Positions 19,236 to 27,443 of a stretch of 64,000 nucleotides of DNA are shown piece by piece (position 1 is the first letter of the stretch; the number at the start of each line of letters is the position of its first letter). The position numbers were made by a program, and so were the translations under genes. The notes beneath the pieces are model-generated. The model ran no database searches. It was not told the DNA's origin and saw only the letters and a list, made by a program, of their open reading frames with translations. This stretch comes from FEN-1297 sp963710735 (GTDB taxonomy: Bacteria > Bacteroidota > Ignavibacteria > Ignavibacteriales > Ignavibacteriaceae): NCBI GenBank assembly GCA_963710735.1, contig CAVQBN010000001.1, forward strand, positions 62,001-126,000, written 5' to 3'.

Positions 19236-19889
19236 ACTTTCTCCTTGATGATTTTTGTTTATTGTTTGTTAGGTACATGTTGATTAGTAGAAATGATTGA
19301 TCTTGATTATATGAACAAAATTTCAGTTTCAAATATCAACTCTTATAAGGTGAATTCCAAGAGATGTAAGAATTTTAACAATTTCATAATACGGAAATGA
19401 AAAATTTATTAACAATTTTTATACTCTTTAGTATATGGATTGTTAAAAATTGAGTTTAATTTTTAAACAAAAAAATAGTTAAAAACATTCAAGTAAATTA
19501 AATCATTAATCGGTAGTCAAATTATCAAAAATATTTTAAGGAGGCAATAAATATTTTTGATTGGTGTGATAAGCTTTTTTAATACTTGATTTTCGAGTAA
19601 AATTTAATTAATAAATAATTGCAATTTTATTAAACATTCGGTTTTACATTGTTTTTTCATTGATTAGACTTTCCTAAATTAAGTGTTAAAACAATTAAAT
19701 TGTTACTTAACAATTAACAGTTGTTTCTACCTAATTCAAATATTGATAACTCTGTATTAGGAATGAACGTAAAACTAAAACTTGTGGGAAATGAAAGGGA
19801 GTAACTAAACTTATTCATCACAAAATTTTATTTTAATAGTTTGTAATATTAATTTCTAAATAGATATTATTCCTAATTATAAAATAATT
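19236..19889. other. Intergenic region between TonB receptor and CHASE3 kinase
   Basis: 654 bases with no supported gene. It is strongly AT-rich with several short A/T tracts and must contain the promoters of two divergent genes. I see no convincing riboswitch, tRNA or long inverted repeat. An isolated AGGAGG at about 19540 is not followed by a usable reading frame. Confidence 0.6.
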
Positions 19890-21662
19890 ATGACTTTTTT
19901 TAGTGAGATTAAATCTGTTAAGGCTGGCTTAATATTTATTCTGATTCTTATAATCGGAATAGGAGTTGCATCTTACAGAAATATTAATGAAGTTTTCGAA
20001 TCTGCCGAGTTAAGGACAAATTCTTATAATGTATTGAATTCTCTGGAAGATGTTTTAGCTCAAATAGTAACAGCCGAGGAAGGTCAAAGAAGTTTTATAA
20101 TTACCGGCGATGAATCCTATCTGGAACCTTACATTAAAGGCTTTAAAAGTGCAAAAGCAGACCTCTCTAATCTAAAATCTTTATTAAGAGAAAGTAAATC
20201 TCAATTAAATAAATTACAACAATATGATACCTTGCTTGTATACAGGTTCAACAGCTTACAAACTACAATTAATATTCGGAAAAAGGGAGATTTTGCCGGT
20301 GCCGCAATGAGACTCAGATTGAAAATCGGTAAAAGATTTATGGACAAAATTTATGAATTAACTGCGAGCATGGAAGCAGAAGAATATAATCTGTTACAAA
20401 ATAGAGATCGTTTATTAGTTACCAATGTAAAAAATACTTTCATTACTATAATTGTAGGAACGTTAGTAAGCTGTATAATTTTTTTAACCGTGTTTTATAT
20501 CCTTGATAGGGAAATTGGTGAAAGGAGAAGAGTAGAACATGCTATTCGCCGGGAAATGGAATTTTCGGAAAGGTTATTGAATAGCAGCATTGATGGAATT
20601 GTAGCTTTTGACGGAGATTGCAAGTATACGCTTTGGAATCCTGGTATGGAAGCGATGACAGGGATAAATAAATCACATGCTTTGGGGAAAAGCGCTTTTG
20701 AAGTTTTACCATTCTTAAAAGAAATTGGTGAGGATAAATATTTTTATGAAACTTTAAAAGGAAATTTTGTAATTGCCAAAGATAGATGGTTCTATATTCC
20801 TGAAACTGGAAGAGAGGGGTACTTCGAAGCTTATTACTCTCCATTATTTGATGTAAATAAAAAAGTAATTGGTGGAATTGCTATAGTAAGGGACAGCACG
20901 CAACGGAAATATGGTCTGGAGGCGCTTGAACGTGCAAAAGAAGAATTAGAAAGAAGAGTAATGGAAAGGACTGCAGCACTTTCTAAAGTAAATGAAGATC
21001 TTAGAAATGAGATAAGCGAAAGGAAAAGAGCGGAAGAGAAAATAAATGTATCTCTGCAAGAAAAAGTTGTGCTGTTAAGAGAAATTCATCATAGAGTAAA
21101 AAATAATCTGCAGGTTATTTCAAGCCTTCTCAATTTGCAATCCGGGTATATTGAAGATAAAAAGTCATTAGAGATATTTAGAGAAAGTCAGACCCGTGTT
21201 CGCTCAATGGCTCTTATTCATGAAAAATTATACCAGTCAAAAGATCTAAATAAGATAGAATTCTCAGAGTATATAGAATCTTTAATTAAAGATTTATTTA
21301 AATCATATAATGTTGATTCAGAAAGAATTAGATTGAAAAGTAAATTAGAGGGTATATACTTCGAAATTGATACGGCAATATTATGTGGTTTAATTATTAA
21401 TGAGCTGGTTTCAAATTCCTTGAAGCATGCATTCCCTTTAAACAGAAAAGGTGAGGTCTTTATTGGCCTGAATAAAGATGATAAAAATAAATATACCCTT
21501 ATTCTTAAAGATGATGGTATAGGCTTTCCTTCAACGGTAGATTTCAGAAAGACTGAATCTTTAGGCCTTCAATTAGTTACAACTCTAACTGAGCAGCTTG
21601 GCGGTACAATAGAATTAAATAATAACGGATATACAGAATTCAAAATTGTTTTTAATGTATAA
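19890..21662 (+). CDS. CHASE3-PAS sensor histidine kinase (HisKA_2 type)
   Basis: 590 residues. Membrane segment at about 12-28; a helical periplasmic CHASE3 sensor (about 35-175, with TAEEGQRSFIITGDESYLEPY); second membrane segment at about 183-207; PAS domain (about 222-342); a coiled-coil linker; then a HisKA_2 dimerisation domain with REIHHRVKNNLQVISSLLNLQ (phospho-His near 398) and a HATPase domain (NELVSNSLKHAF, DDGIGFP, LGLQLV). The CHASE3 ligand is unknown. The partner is very probably the single-domain response regulator encoded just downstream. Confidence 0.9.
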   Translation: MTFFSEIKSVKAGLIFILILIIGIGVASYRNINEVFESAELRTNSYNVLNSLEDVLAQIVTAEEGQRSFIITGDESYLEPYIKGFKSAKADLSNLKSLLRESKSQLNKLQQYDTLLVYRFNSLQTTINIRKKGDFAGAAMRLRLKIGKRFMDKIYELTASMEAEEYNLLQNRDRLLVTNVKNTFITIIVGTLVSCIIFLTVFYILDREIGERRRVEHAIRREMEFSERLLNSSIDGIVAFDGDCKYTLWNPGMEAMTGINKSHALGKSAFEVLPFLKEIGEDKYFYETLKGNFVIAKDRWFYIPETGREGYFEAYYSPLFDVNKKVIGGIAIVRDSTQRKYGLEALERAKEELERRVMERTAALSKVNEDLRNEISERKRAEEKINVSLQEKVVLLREIHHRVKNNLQVISSLLNLQSGYIEDKKSLEIFRESQTRVRSMALIHEKLYQSKDLNKIEFSEYIESLIKDLFKSYNVDSERIRLKSKLEGIYFEIDTAILCGLIINELVSNSLKHAFPLNRKGEVFIGLNKDDKNKYTLILKDDGIGFPSTVDFRKTESLGLQLVTTLTEQLGGTIELNNNGYTEFKIVFNV

Positions 21663-21780
21663 AACATATATCTGCGTCACACAATTATTATATTCCTCCA
21701 ATTTAACTCTTTAATCACAATAAAATTTCTGACATAAAAGTATTTTCCTATTGTATTTTTGTAACAGTATTAAGGAATGT

Positions 21781-22152
21781 ATGACAATCAAGAATATAAT
21801 GGTTGTTGAGGATGATTACATAATTGCACTGGATATTAAAAAAAGTGTAATCAATTTTGGTTATACTGTACCGATTGTAGTGCATTCAGGTGAAGAAGCA
21901 ATTGAAGCCACAGGAAAATTTAAGCCGGATTTAATATTAATGGATATTATGCTGAATGGTGATCTTAGCGGCCTTGAAGCGGGACAATTAATATGGGAAA
22001 ATTTTAGGGTGCCGATTATTTATATTACTTCTTATTTTGACGACAGTACATTAAAGAATGAAATTCAACCTTCATTTAATTATGATTATTTAATCAAACC
22101 ATTTAATATTATCGATCTTAAATTGAAGATTGAAAACTTTCTTTATTCCTGA
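21781..22152 (+). CDS. Single-domain response regulator
   Basis: 123-residue receiver domain with no output domain. Acidic pair Asp11-Asp12, phospho-acceptor Asp55 (LILMDIMLNGDLSG), Thr83 and Lys106 (LIKPF) are all present, so it should be phosphorylatable. I chose ATG 21781 because AAGGA precedes it at good distance; the frame is open from 21751, but that start would add unrelated residues. It lies 118 bases after the HisKA_2 kinase; such kinases commonly pair with this receiver subtype. The output is probably by protein interaction. Confidence 0.85.
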   Translation: MTIKNIMVVEDDYIIALDIKKSVINFGYTVPIVVHSGEEAIEATGKFKPDLILMDIMLNGDLSGLEAGQLIWENFRVPIIYITSYFDDSTLKNEIQPSFNYDYLIKPFNIIDLKLKIENFLYS

Positions 22153-22198
22153 TTATTAATAAAGAATATAAAAGGATATTATTCTATTTAGAATTGAT

Positions 22199-22537
22199 TC
22201 AATTATTTAAATGTTTAGCGAGATAGCTCCACCAATCATCTTTAATAATAGAATATTTAGCTTTTTGTCTTTTATCAAGAAGTTCTTCAACCTTTTCCAA
22301 TGTCTTTTCGGTGTCTTTGTCTGTTTTAACTTTTAATGCTAAATAGGAAGTTATAATAGTCTCTACCTGTGAAACTTGTCCATCGGAAAGCAGAATCTTT
22401 TGTTGTAATTTAGTAGCCATAAACTTAGCAATATTTTCTTTTTGAGCGGTTTTTGAAGAATCTTTTTTGGCAGCTTGAATATTAGCTGAAAATAAAAGTA
22501 AAGATGAAAAAACTAATATTGTTAATAGGGATTTCAT
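22199..22537 (-). CDS. Small exported protein of unknown function, 112 aa
   Basis: Signal peptide at residues 1-22 (hydrophobic core LLTILVFSSLLLFSA, cleavage near IQAA), then a Lys/Glu-rich, mostly helical mature part of about 90 residues with no Cys. The pattern (KLQQKILLSDGQVSQVETII, then a helical KTLEKVEELLDKR stretch) resembles short periplasmic helical proteins of the Spy/LTXXQ kind, but I cannot assign it. A ribosome site (AGGAAAG) precedes the ATG. It is convergent with the response regulator and divergent from rnhC. Confidence 0.72.
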   Translation of the reverse strand: MKSLLTILVFSSLLLFSANIQAAKKDSSKTAQKENIAKFMATKLQQKILLSDGQVSQVETIITSYLALKVKTDKDTEKTLEKVEELLDKRQKAKYSIIKDDWWSYLAKHLNN

Positions 22538-22765
22538 TTTATTTCTTTCCTATATAGTAAATGTTGCTTAAATAAAACTACTATGATAAAGATTTAATGT
22601 CAATAACATAAATCAAAATCCAAATAATTATGATTATTTAGCGAATTTTTATTCAAAAATATTAGTACTTAAAGTGCTTCTATTTATAAATTAGATGTTT
22701 AAATAAAAATAATTTTATAATTATTTATGATTTAAGTACATTTAAAGTTTAAAGAATTAGAAATT

Positions 22766-23683
22766 GTGAATTTATTAGAAGAAAAAGCATTTAATTTAAT
22801 TTCAAATTATTCCAGCCTTTTAAGCGAACAAAAACTGGAAGTTACCACAGTAATTAAAAAACAATATAATTTTGAAGTTAATATTGTAGTTGATAAAGAA
22901 TCAGTTAAACTGCTTGTATACTTTGGCAAAAAAGGGAACAAAGCAGTGCTGCAAGGCGATAAGGCAAGTAAGTTATTTGAAATAGTAAATCAACTGATCT
23001 TTGGAGAATCTTTTTTTGAAATCAAGGAAAGTGATTTTAAAGAACCTGAAGAATACATCGGCACTGATGAATCCGGCAAGGGCGATTATTTTGGTCCACT
23101 GGTTATAGCCGGAGTATTTGCCGGAAAAGATAATTTAAAAATCCTTAAGAAAATAGGTGTTAAAGATAGTAAACAACTGACTGATGCTTCGATCAAAATA
23201 ATTGCGAAGGAAATAAAAGCCATAATTCGGGACAGTTATGATGTAATTGTGATTAATCCGGAAAGATATAATAATCTTTTTGATAAGATGGGAAACGTTA
23301 ATCGTATATTGGGCTGGGCACATGCAAAAGTTTTGGAAAATATTTTAGAAAAACATGATTCATCAGAAGCAATTAGTGATAAATTTGGAGACGAAAGATT
23401 AATAAATAGTGCGCTTCAAACTAAAGGCAAAAACTTACTGCTTCATCAGTTTACAAAAGCGGAAAGATATACAGCTGTCGCAGCTGCTTCCATTTTGGCA
23501 AGAGAAAAATTTTGCGAATGGTTTGATTTTCAGAAAAAAGTTTTAAAAATCGAATTACCTAAAGGTGCATCTTCTACTGTTGATAAGGCTGCAGCAGAAA
23601 TAAAAAATAATTATGGTATGGAAAAGCTGAAAGAATTAGCTAAGGTACATTTTAAGACAACTAAAAAAATTATTCATCAATAA
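22766..23683 (+). CDS. rnhC: Ribonuclease HIII
   Basis: Cleaves the RNA strand of RNA-DNA hybrids. 305 residues: an N-terminal TBP-like substrate-binding domain (1-95) and the RNase H catalytic domain starting EYIGTDESGKGDYFGPLVIAG, where DESGKGD replaces the DEAGRG of RNase HII and is diagnostic for HIII. Further active-site elements are GVKDSKQL and the AAASILAREKF stretch. The start is GTG at 22766. pfkA begins 29 bases downstream, so co-transcription is likely. Confidence 0.94.
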   Translation: MNLLEEKAFNLISNYSSLLSEQKLEVTTVIKKQYNFEVNIVVDKESVKLLVYFGKKGNKAVLQGDKASKLFEIVNQLIFGESFFEIKESDFKEPEEYIGTDESGKGDYFGPLVIAGVFAGKDNLKILKKIGVKDSKQLTDASIKIIAKEIKAIIRDSYDVIVINPERYNNLFDKMGNVNRILGWAHAKVLENILEKHDSSEAISDKFGDERLINSALQTKGKNLLLHQFTKAERYTAVAAASILAREKFCEWFDFQKKVLKIELPKGASSTVDKAAAEIKNNYGMEKLKELAKVHFKTTKKIIHQ

Positions 23684-23712
23684 TATTGTATTTATTATTA
23701 TAAGGAAAGATA

Positions 23713-24810
23713 ATGGTTACAAGTTCAAAAATTAAAAGGATCGGAATATTAACTGGCGGCGGGGATTGTCCCGGATTAAATGCGGTAATTAGAGGAGTTA
23801 CAAAGCCAGCACAGGATTATGGAATGTCGGTACTAGGTATACTAGATGGATTTGAGGGTCTGGTTGAAGGAAGAGCTAGAGAATTAAAAAATGATGACGT
23901 TTCTGGTATCCTCGCAAGAGGCGGAACGATATTAGGTTCATCCAACAAAGGAGATCCGTATCATTGGCCTGTGTTAAAGGATGGTAAAATAGAAATTGTA
24001 AATAAATCTCAATCAGCTTTAAAAAATTATCAAGCATGGAATTTAGATGCATTAATTGCAATTGGCGGTGATGGTACAATGCACATTTGTCAAAAACTTG
24101 GTCAAATGGGAATGAATATGATAGGAGTTCCAAAGACTATAGATAATGATTTGGAAGCTACCGATCTGACATTTGGTCATGATTCGGCAGTCTATGTAGT
24201 TGCAGAAGCTCTTGATCGGCTGCATACAACAGCTTCATCGCATCATCGTGTAATAGTTGTTGAGGTTATGGGACGATATGCCGGATGGATTGCATTAAAC
24301 GGAGGATTAGCTGGAGGGGCAGATATAATTTTAATACCGGAAATTCCTTTTTCATGGGAAAAGGTTTATGATAAAATTCTTAAACGTGAATTGATGGGGA
24401 AAAAGTTTAGTCTGGTTTGTGTTGCCGAGGGTGCGAAGCCAATTGACGGACAAATTGTATTAAAGGGACACGATATTAAAAGGCACGATCCCAATCAGCT
24501 TGGGGGAATTGGCGAGTTAGTTGCCAGAAAAATTGAAGAAAATACTGAGAGGGAAACAAGAGTTACTGTTTTGGGGCATTTGCAAAGAGGCGGTAGTCCT
24601 ACTCCATTTGATCGCATCCTTTCAACTAAGTTTGGCGCCTTCGCAATAGATTTGGCCGCCCGTAGAAAGTTCGGAAGAATGGTTGCTCTTAAAGGAACTG
24701 AAATTAAAAATGTAAAAATTGAAGATGCTATTTCCAAACAAAAGCTGGTTAAACCTGATAATCAAGCAGTAATTGCAGCTAAGGCAGTTGGAATATCATT
24801 TGGAGAATAA
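23713..24810 (+). CDS. pfkA: 6-phosphofructokinase
   Basis: Phosphorylates fructose 6-phosphate at C1 in glycolysis. 365 residues with the family motifs GILTGGGDCPGLNAVIRG, IGGDGTMHIC, PKTIDNDLEATD, MGRYAGWIAL, PEIPFSWE and GHLQRGGSPTPFDR. The phosphoryl-donor positions are mixed: GGDGT carries the Gly typical of ATP enzymes, while PKTIDND carries the Lys typical of PPi enzymes. This Gly/Lys pair is known from group III / clade X type PFKs, so ATP is likelier but not certain. Confidence 0.93.
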   Translation: MVTSSKIKRIGILTGGGDCPGLNAVIRGVTKPAQDYGMSVLGILDGFEGLVEGRARELKNDDVSGILARGGTILGSSNKGDPYHWPVLKDGKIEIVNKSQSALKNYQAWNLDALIAIGGDGTMHICQKLGQMGMNMIGVPKTIDNDLEATDLTFGHDSAVYVVAEALDRLHTTASSHHRVIVVEVMGRYAGWIALNGGLAGGADIILIPEIPFSWEKVYDKILKRELMGKKFSLVCVAEGAKPIDGQIVLKGHDIKRHDPNQLGGIGELVARKIEENTERETRVTVLGHLQRGGSPTPFDRILSTKFGAFAIDLAARRKFGRMVALKGTEIKNVKIEDAISKQKLVKPDNQAVIAAKAVGISFGE

Positions 24811-24936
24811 ATCAAGTATAATTTTTTTTAATGGGTAAAAATTCAATTTGATTTTCGGTGGGTGATAATATATATTTGAAACATCCTCATTAAAGTTTTT
24901 TAACTTCAATCAAAGGAATTTTGTTCTTAAATTTTC

Positions 24937-25010
24937 GGGGTCGTAGTTCAGTTGGTTAGAACGCCTGCCTGTCACGCAGGAGGTCGCGAGTTCGAGTCTC
25001 GTCGGCCCCG
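24937..25010 (+). tRNA. tRNA-Asp (anticodon GTC)
   Basis: A complete 74-base cloverleaf. Acceptor GGGGTCG pairs with CGGCCCC (one G-T pair). The D arm is GTTCAGTTGGTTAGAAC, the anticodon stem CCTGC/GCAGG carries loop CTGTCAC with anticodon GTC, and the T arm is GCGAG-TTCGAGT-CTCGT. The discriminator is G, correct for tRNA-Asp. CCA is not encoded (the next bases are CATTG) and must be added after transcription. Confidence 0.97.
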
Positions 25011-25146
25011 CATTGAATCCTCAATTAAAGTAATTTTTAATTTTTATTCAACTTGATTATACACCACAAGATTGCGCTTCTTCGGTATATCCTATCAAGT
25101 ATTTTGAATTAAACAACAAACATATATAAATAAAAGGAAAAAGAAG

Positions 25147-25503
25147 ATGAACATTTTCGTTGGCAATCTTTCAAAAGACGTTACTGATGAAGACTTACAA
25201 AACATGTTTTCAGAATTCGGTAGTGTCCGTAGTGTAAAAGTCATTAAGGATCTATTCTCCGGTGAGTCTAAAGGATTTGGGTTCATAGAAATGCCTGGAA
25301 TAAGTGAAGCTCAAAAAGCAATAAATGAATTGAATACTAAAGAATTAAAAGGCAAAAAAATTGTTGTAAATGAAGCCAGGCCAAGAAATGATAGAAGAGG
25401 CGGCAGCGGCGGTGGTAGAGGTGGAAGCAGAGGCGGCGGCGGCGGACGAAGCAGTGGCGGTGGAAATCGCGGCGGTAGCGGCGGCGGACGAAGAAGCTGG
25501 TAA
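25147..25503 (+). CDS. Glycine-rich RRM RNA-binding protein
   Basis: 118 residues. One RRM domain at residues 1-78, with RNP2 IFVGNLS at 3-9 and RNP1 KGFGFIEM near 41-48, both with the aromatic residues that stack on RNA. It is followed by an RGG-like tail of Gly, Arg and Ser to the end. Such small RRM proteins act as RNA chaperones, often cold-induced, in cyanobacteria and Bacteroidota. The 130-base leader after the tRNA is long enough for post-transcriptional control, but I see no clear cold-shock element. A strong terminator follows. Confidence 0.93.
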   Translation: MNIFVGNLSKDVTDEDLQNMFSEFGSVRSVKVIKDLFSGESKGFGFIEMPGISEAQKAINELNTKELKGKKIVVNEARPRNDRRGGSGGGRGGSRGGGGGRSSGGGNRGGSGGGRRSW

Positions 25504-25540
25504 TTTATTTTAGTTAAATTTTTTATTTGAGCACTTTTAT

Positions 25541-25570
25541 AAAAAGCCTGAGTTATTCCTCAGGCTTTTT
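25541..25570. terminator. Bidirectional rho-independent terminator
   Basis: AAAAAGCCTGAG (25541-25552) pairs with CTCAGGCTTTTT (25559-25570) around a 6-base loop. T runs are present on both strands, so it can terminate the RRM gene and the convergent acuC transcript. Confidence 0.9.
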
Positions 25571-25668
25571 TATTTCCCTTCAGATCTTTAGAATAAAAGA
25601 ATTGAAATATCTGGTTAAAGAATAATTGGAACAGAACATTTTAATTTTATATGTATCAAGAGAGTTTG

Positions 25669-26802
25669 TTACAACCAATCTGGAGCTACAGCATCCATAA
25701 TACGTTGTATCAACTCCCGATTGTGCTTCTCGATTTCAGGCTTTCTTGGAATTGGTTCGTATGCGGGACTAGGATCGTGCAATAAAATTGGAAGTTTTTT
25801 ATCTATTTTATTTTCCCATCGTTTTCTCCATTTTTCAGGAAGTTCTATTGGAATCTCCAGATTCATTAAAAGTAAATATAATATTGTCCATATCCTCGGA
25901 GTGGCATTTAAAGAATAACCTCCTCCGAAAGTAAATAATACTCTCCCATTGCACATTTTATTTGTTAATTCTATAACTCGACGGTAGATATTTTCAAAAT
26001 CGTGGGTAGTTAACATAAGATCGGCCAGAGGATCGGAATAATGTGCATCGGCACCGGCCTGCACAACCAATGCATCCGGCTTGAACCAAGTTAAAGCAGA
26101 CGGAACAACACCATTAAAGACTTCTAAATATGAGTCACCTTCAGTAAAAGGTTCTAAGGGCAAGTTCAATTTTAAAGATCTGCCCATCCCTTTGCCTAAT
26201 TCGTAAATCCACCCAGTTCCCGGAAATAAGTATTCTCCCGATTCATGGAAGGATATAGTCATTACATTTTCATCAGAATAAAAAATTTCCTGAACACCAT
26301 CTCCATGATGGACATCTAGATCAAGATATACCACATGCCATCCGGCATTAGTCATTTTTCGAATTGCCAGAGCTAGATCATTATATAAGCAAAATCCCTC
26401 AGCCATACTTTTCCTGGCATGATGAAATCCGCCGCCTAATTGGAGTACTTTATTCGCTTTATTTTGTATAAGAAGTTGAGCTCCTAAAACTGTTCCCCCG
26501 GTTTGCAGACGTGCACCTTCAGCCATACCAGGTACAATCGGATTATCTAATGTACCCAACCCAAAATCTTCAATATTAGAGATTGTTTTTCCCTCACTAA
26601 CTGATTCAATTGCATTCACATATTCAGGGTCATGAATTTCTAATAAATCCTGAGGGATTAATAGTTCTGGTTTTATAATGTGACCGAGTTGACCAAGTTC
26701 ATTTAATAAGTCAAGAACCATTTCAATACGCCTGGGGTCGAAAGGATGATCCTGTCCCAAGTCGTATTTTTTATAATCGGGATGATAAATCAGTTGACAC
26801 AT
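25669..26802 (-). CDS. acuC: AcuC-type histone deacetylase family protein
   Basis: 377 residues, zinc-dependent deacetylase fold. Active-site elements appear in order: FHHARKSMAEGFCLYND, YLDLDVHHGDG (metal Asp and His), ISFHESGEYLFPGTG, VQAGADAHYSDPLADL (second metal Asp) and TFGGGYS (catalytic Tyr). Bacillus AcuC deacetylates acetyl-CoA synthetase, which fits the neighbouring acs and GNAT genes. I chose ATG 26802 (MCQLIYHPDY); an upstream start at 26844 would add 14 residues inside the acuB coding region. The gene overlaps the acuB end by 13 bases, indicating coupling. Confidence 0.9.
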   Translation of the reverse strand: MCQLIYHPDYKKYDLGQDHPFDPRRIEMVLDLLNELGQLGHIIKPELLIPQDLLEIHDPEYVNAIESVSEGKTISNIEDFGLGTLDNPIVPGMAEGARLQTGGTVLGAQLLIQNKANKVLQLGGGFHHARKSMAEGFCLYNDLALAIRKMTNAGWHVVYLDLDVHHGDGVQEIFYSDENVMTISFHESGEYLFPGTGWIYELGKGMGRSLKLNLPLEPFTEGDSYLEVFNGVVPSALTWFKPDALVVQAGADAHYSDPLADLMLTTHDFENIYRRVIELTNKMCNGRVLFTFGGGYSLNATPRIWTILYLLLMNLEIPIELPEKWRKRWENKIDKKLPILLHDPSPAYEPIPRKPEIEKHNRELIQRIMDAVAPDWL

Positions 26803-27419
26803 GCAATATGAACCGGCCAAATTACTTGAAACCCTGCATTGCAAATTGCTTCAGCAAGTGATTTTATTTCGATTGTACCAACTCTTAGGACCAATCTAAT
26901 CGATCTATCTTTTTCCGGATAAGTAAGAATAGAATGAATGTTTACTTTCCTTTCCGCAATAATAGAAGTTAATCTAGCTAATTCACCGGCACGATTCGGA
27001 AGGCGAACATCAAGGCGCCCTGAAGGCTGATGAATTCCGGTCAATAATAATAAAGCATCAAGTAAATCTGTAATTGTTACTATTCCCACCAATTTTGAAT
27101 TTTCTACTACAGGCATACATCCGATTTTGAATTCCCTCATTATTTGTGTTGCTATTTCAATCGGGTCGGATGGGTGAGTATACTGGACAGGATGACTCAT
27201 GATATTTTGTACAGGTGTTTCCGGATCAAAAGATTTTTTTGCCAGTCTGCTTGTAGCTAAACGGAGATCTCGATCGGTTACAACACCAACGAGTTTTTCA
27301 CCATCAACAACTGGAAGATGGCGGATATTATTTTTGCTCATTAGTTCATAGGCATCACTTAAATTTATAACAGGAGAAATTGTGATGACTTTTTTATTCA
27401 TTACCTCACTTACTAACAT
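26790..27419 (-). CDS. acuB: AcuB-like CBS-pair and ACT domain protein
   Basis: 209 residues: two CBS motifs at about 1-125 (GVVTDRDLRLA and GIVTITDLLDALL, typical adenine-nucleotide binding loops), then an ACT-like domain (about 137-209, GRLDVRLPNRAGELARL). This CBS-CBS-ACT layout is that of Bacillus AcuB, of the acuABC operon next to acsA. A role as nucleotide-sensing regulator of the acetylation system is an inference. The gene lies between the GNAT/CoA-ligase gene (24 bases upstream) and acuC (overlapping). Confidence 0.86.
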   Translation of the reverse strand: MLVSEVMNKKVITISPVINLSDAYELMSKNNIRHLPVVDGEKLVGVVTDRDLRLATSRLAKKSFDPETPVQNIMSHPVQYTHPSDPIEIATQIMREFKIGCMPVVENSKLVGIVTITDLLDALLLLTGIHQPSGRLDVRLPNRAGELARLTSIIAERKVNIHSILTYPEKDRSIRLVLRVGTIEIKSLAEAICNAGFQVIWPVHIACVN

Positions 27420-27443
27420 AAAATTATTCCCGCTTTAATAAAT

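Noticed and set aside
19531..19560. AGGAGG site in the TonB/kinase intergenic region as a small gene start
   Set aside because: The following frame ends after very few codons and nothing is conserved in appearance.
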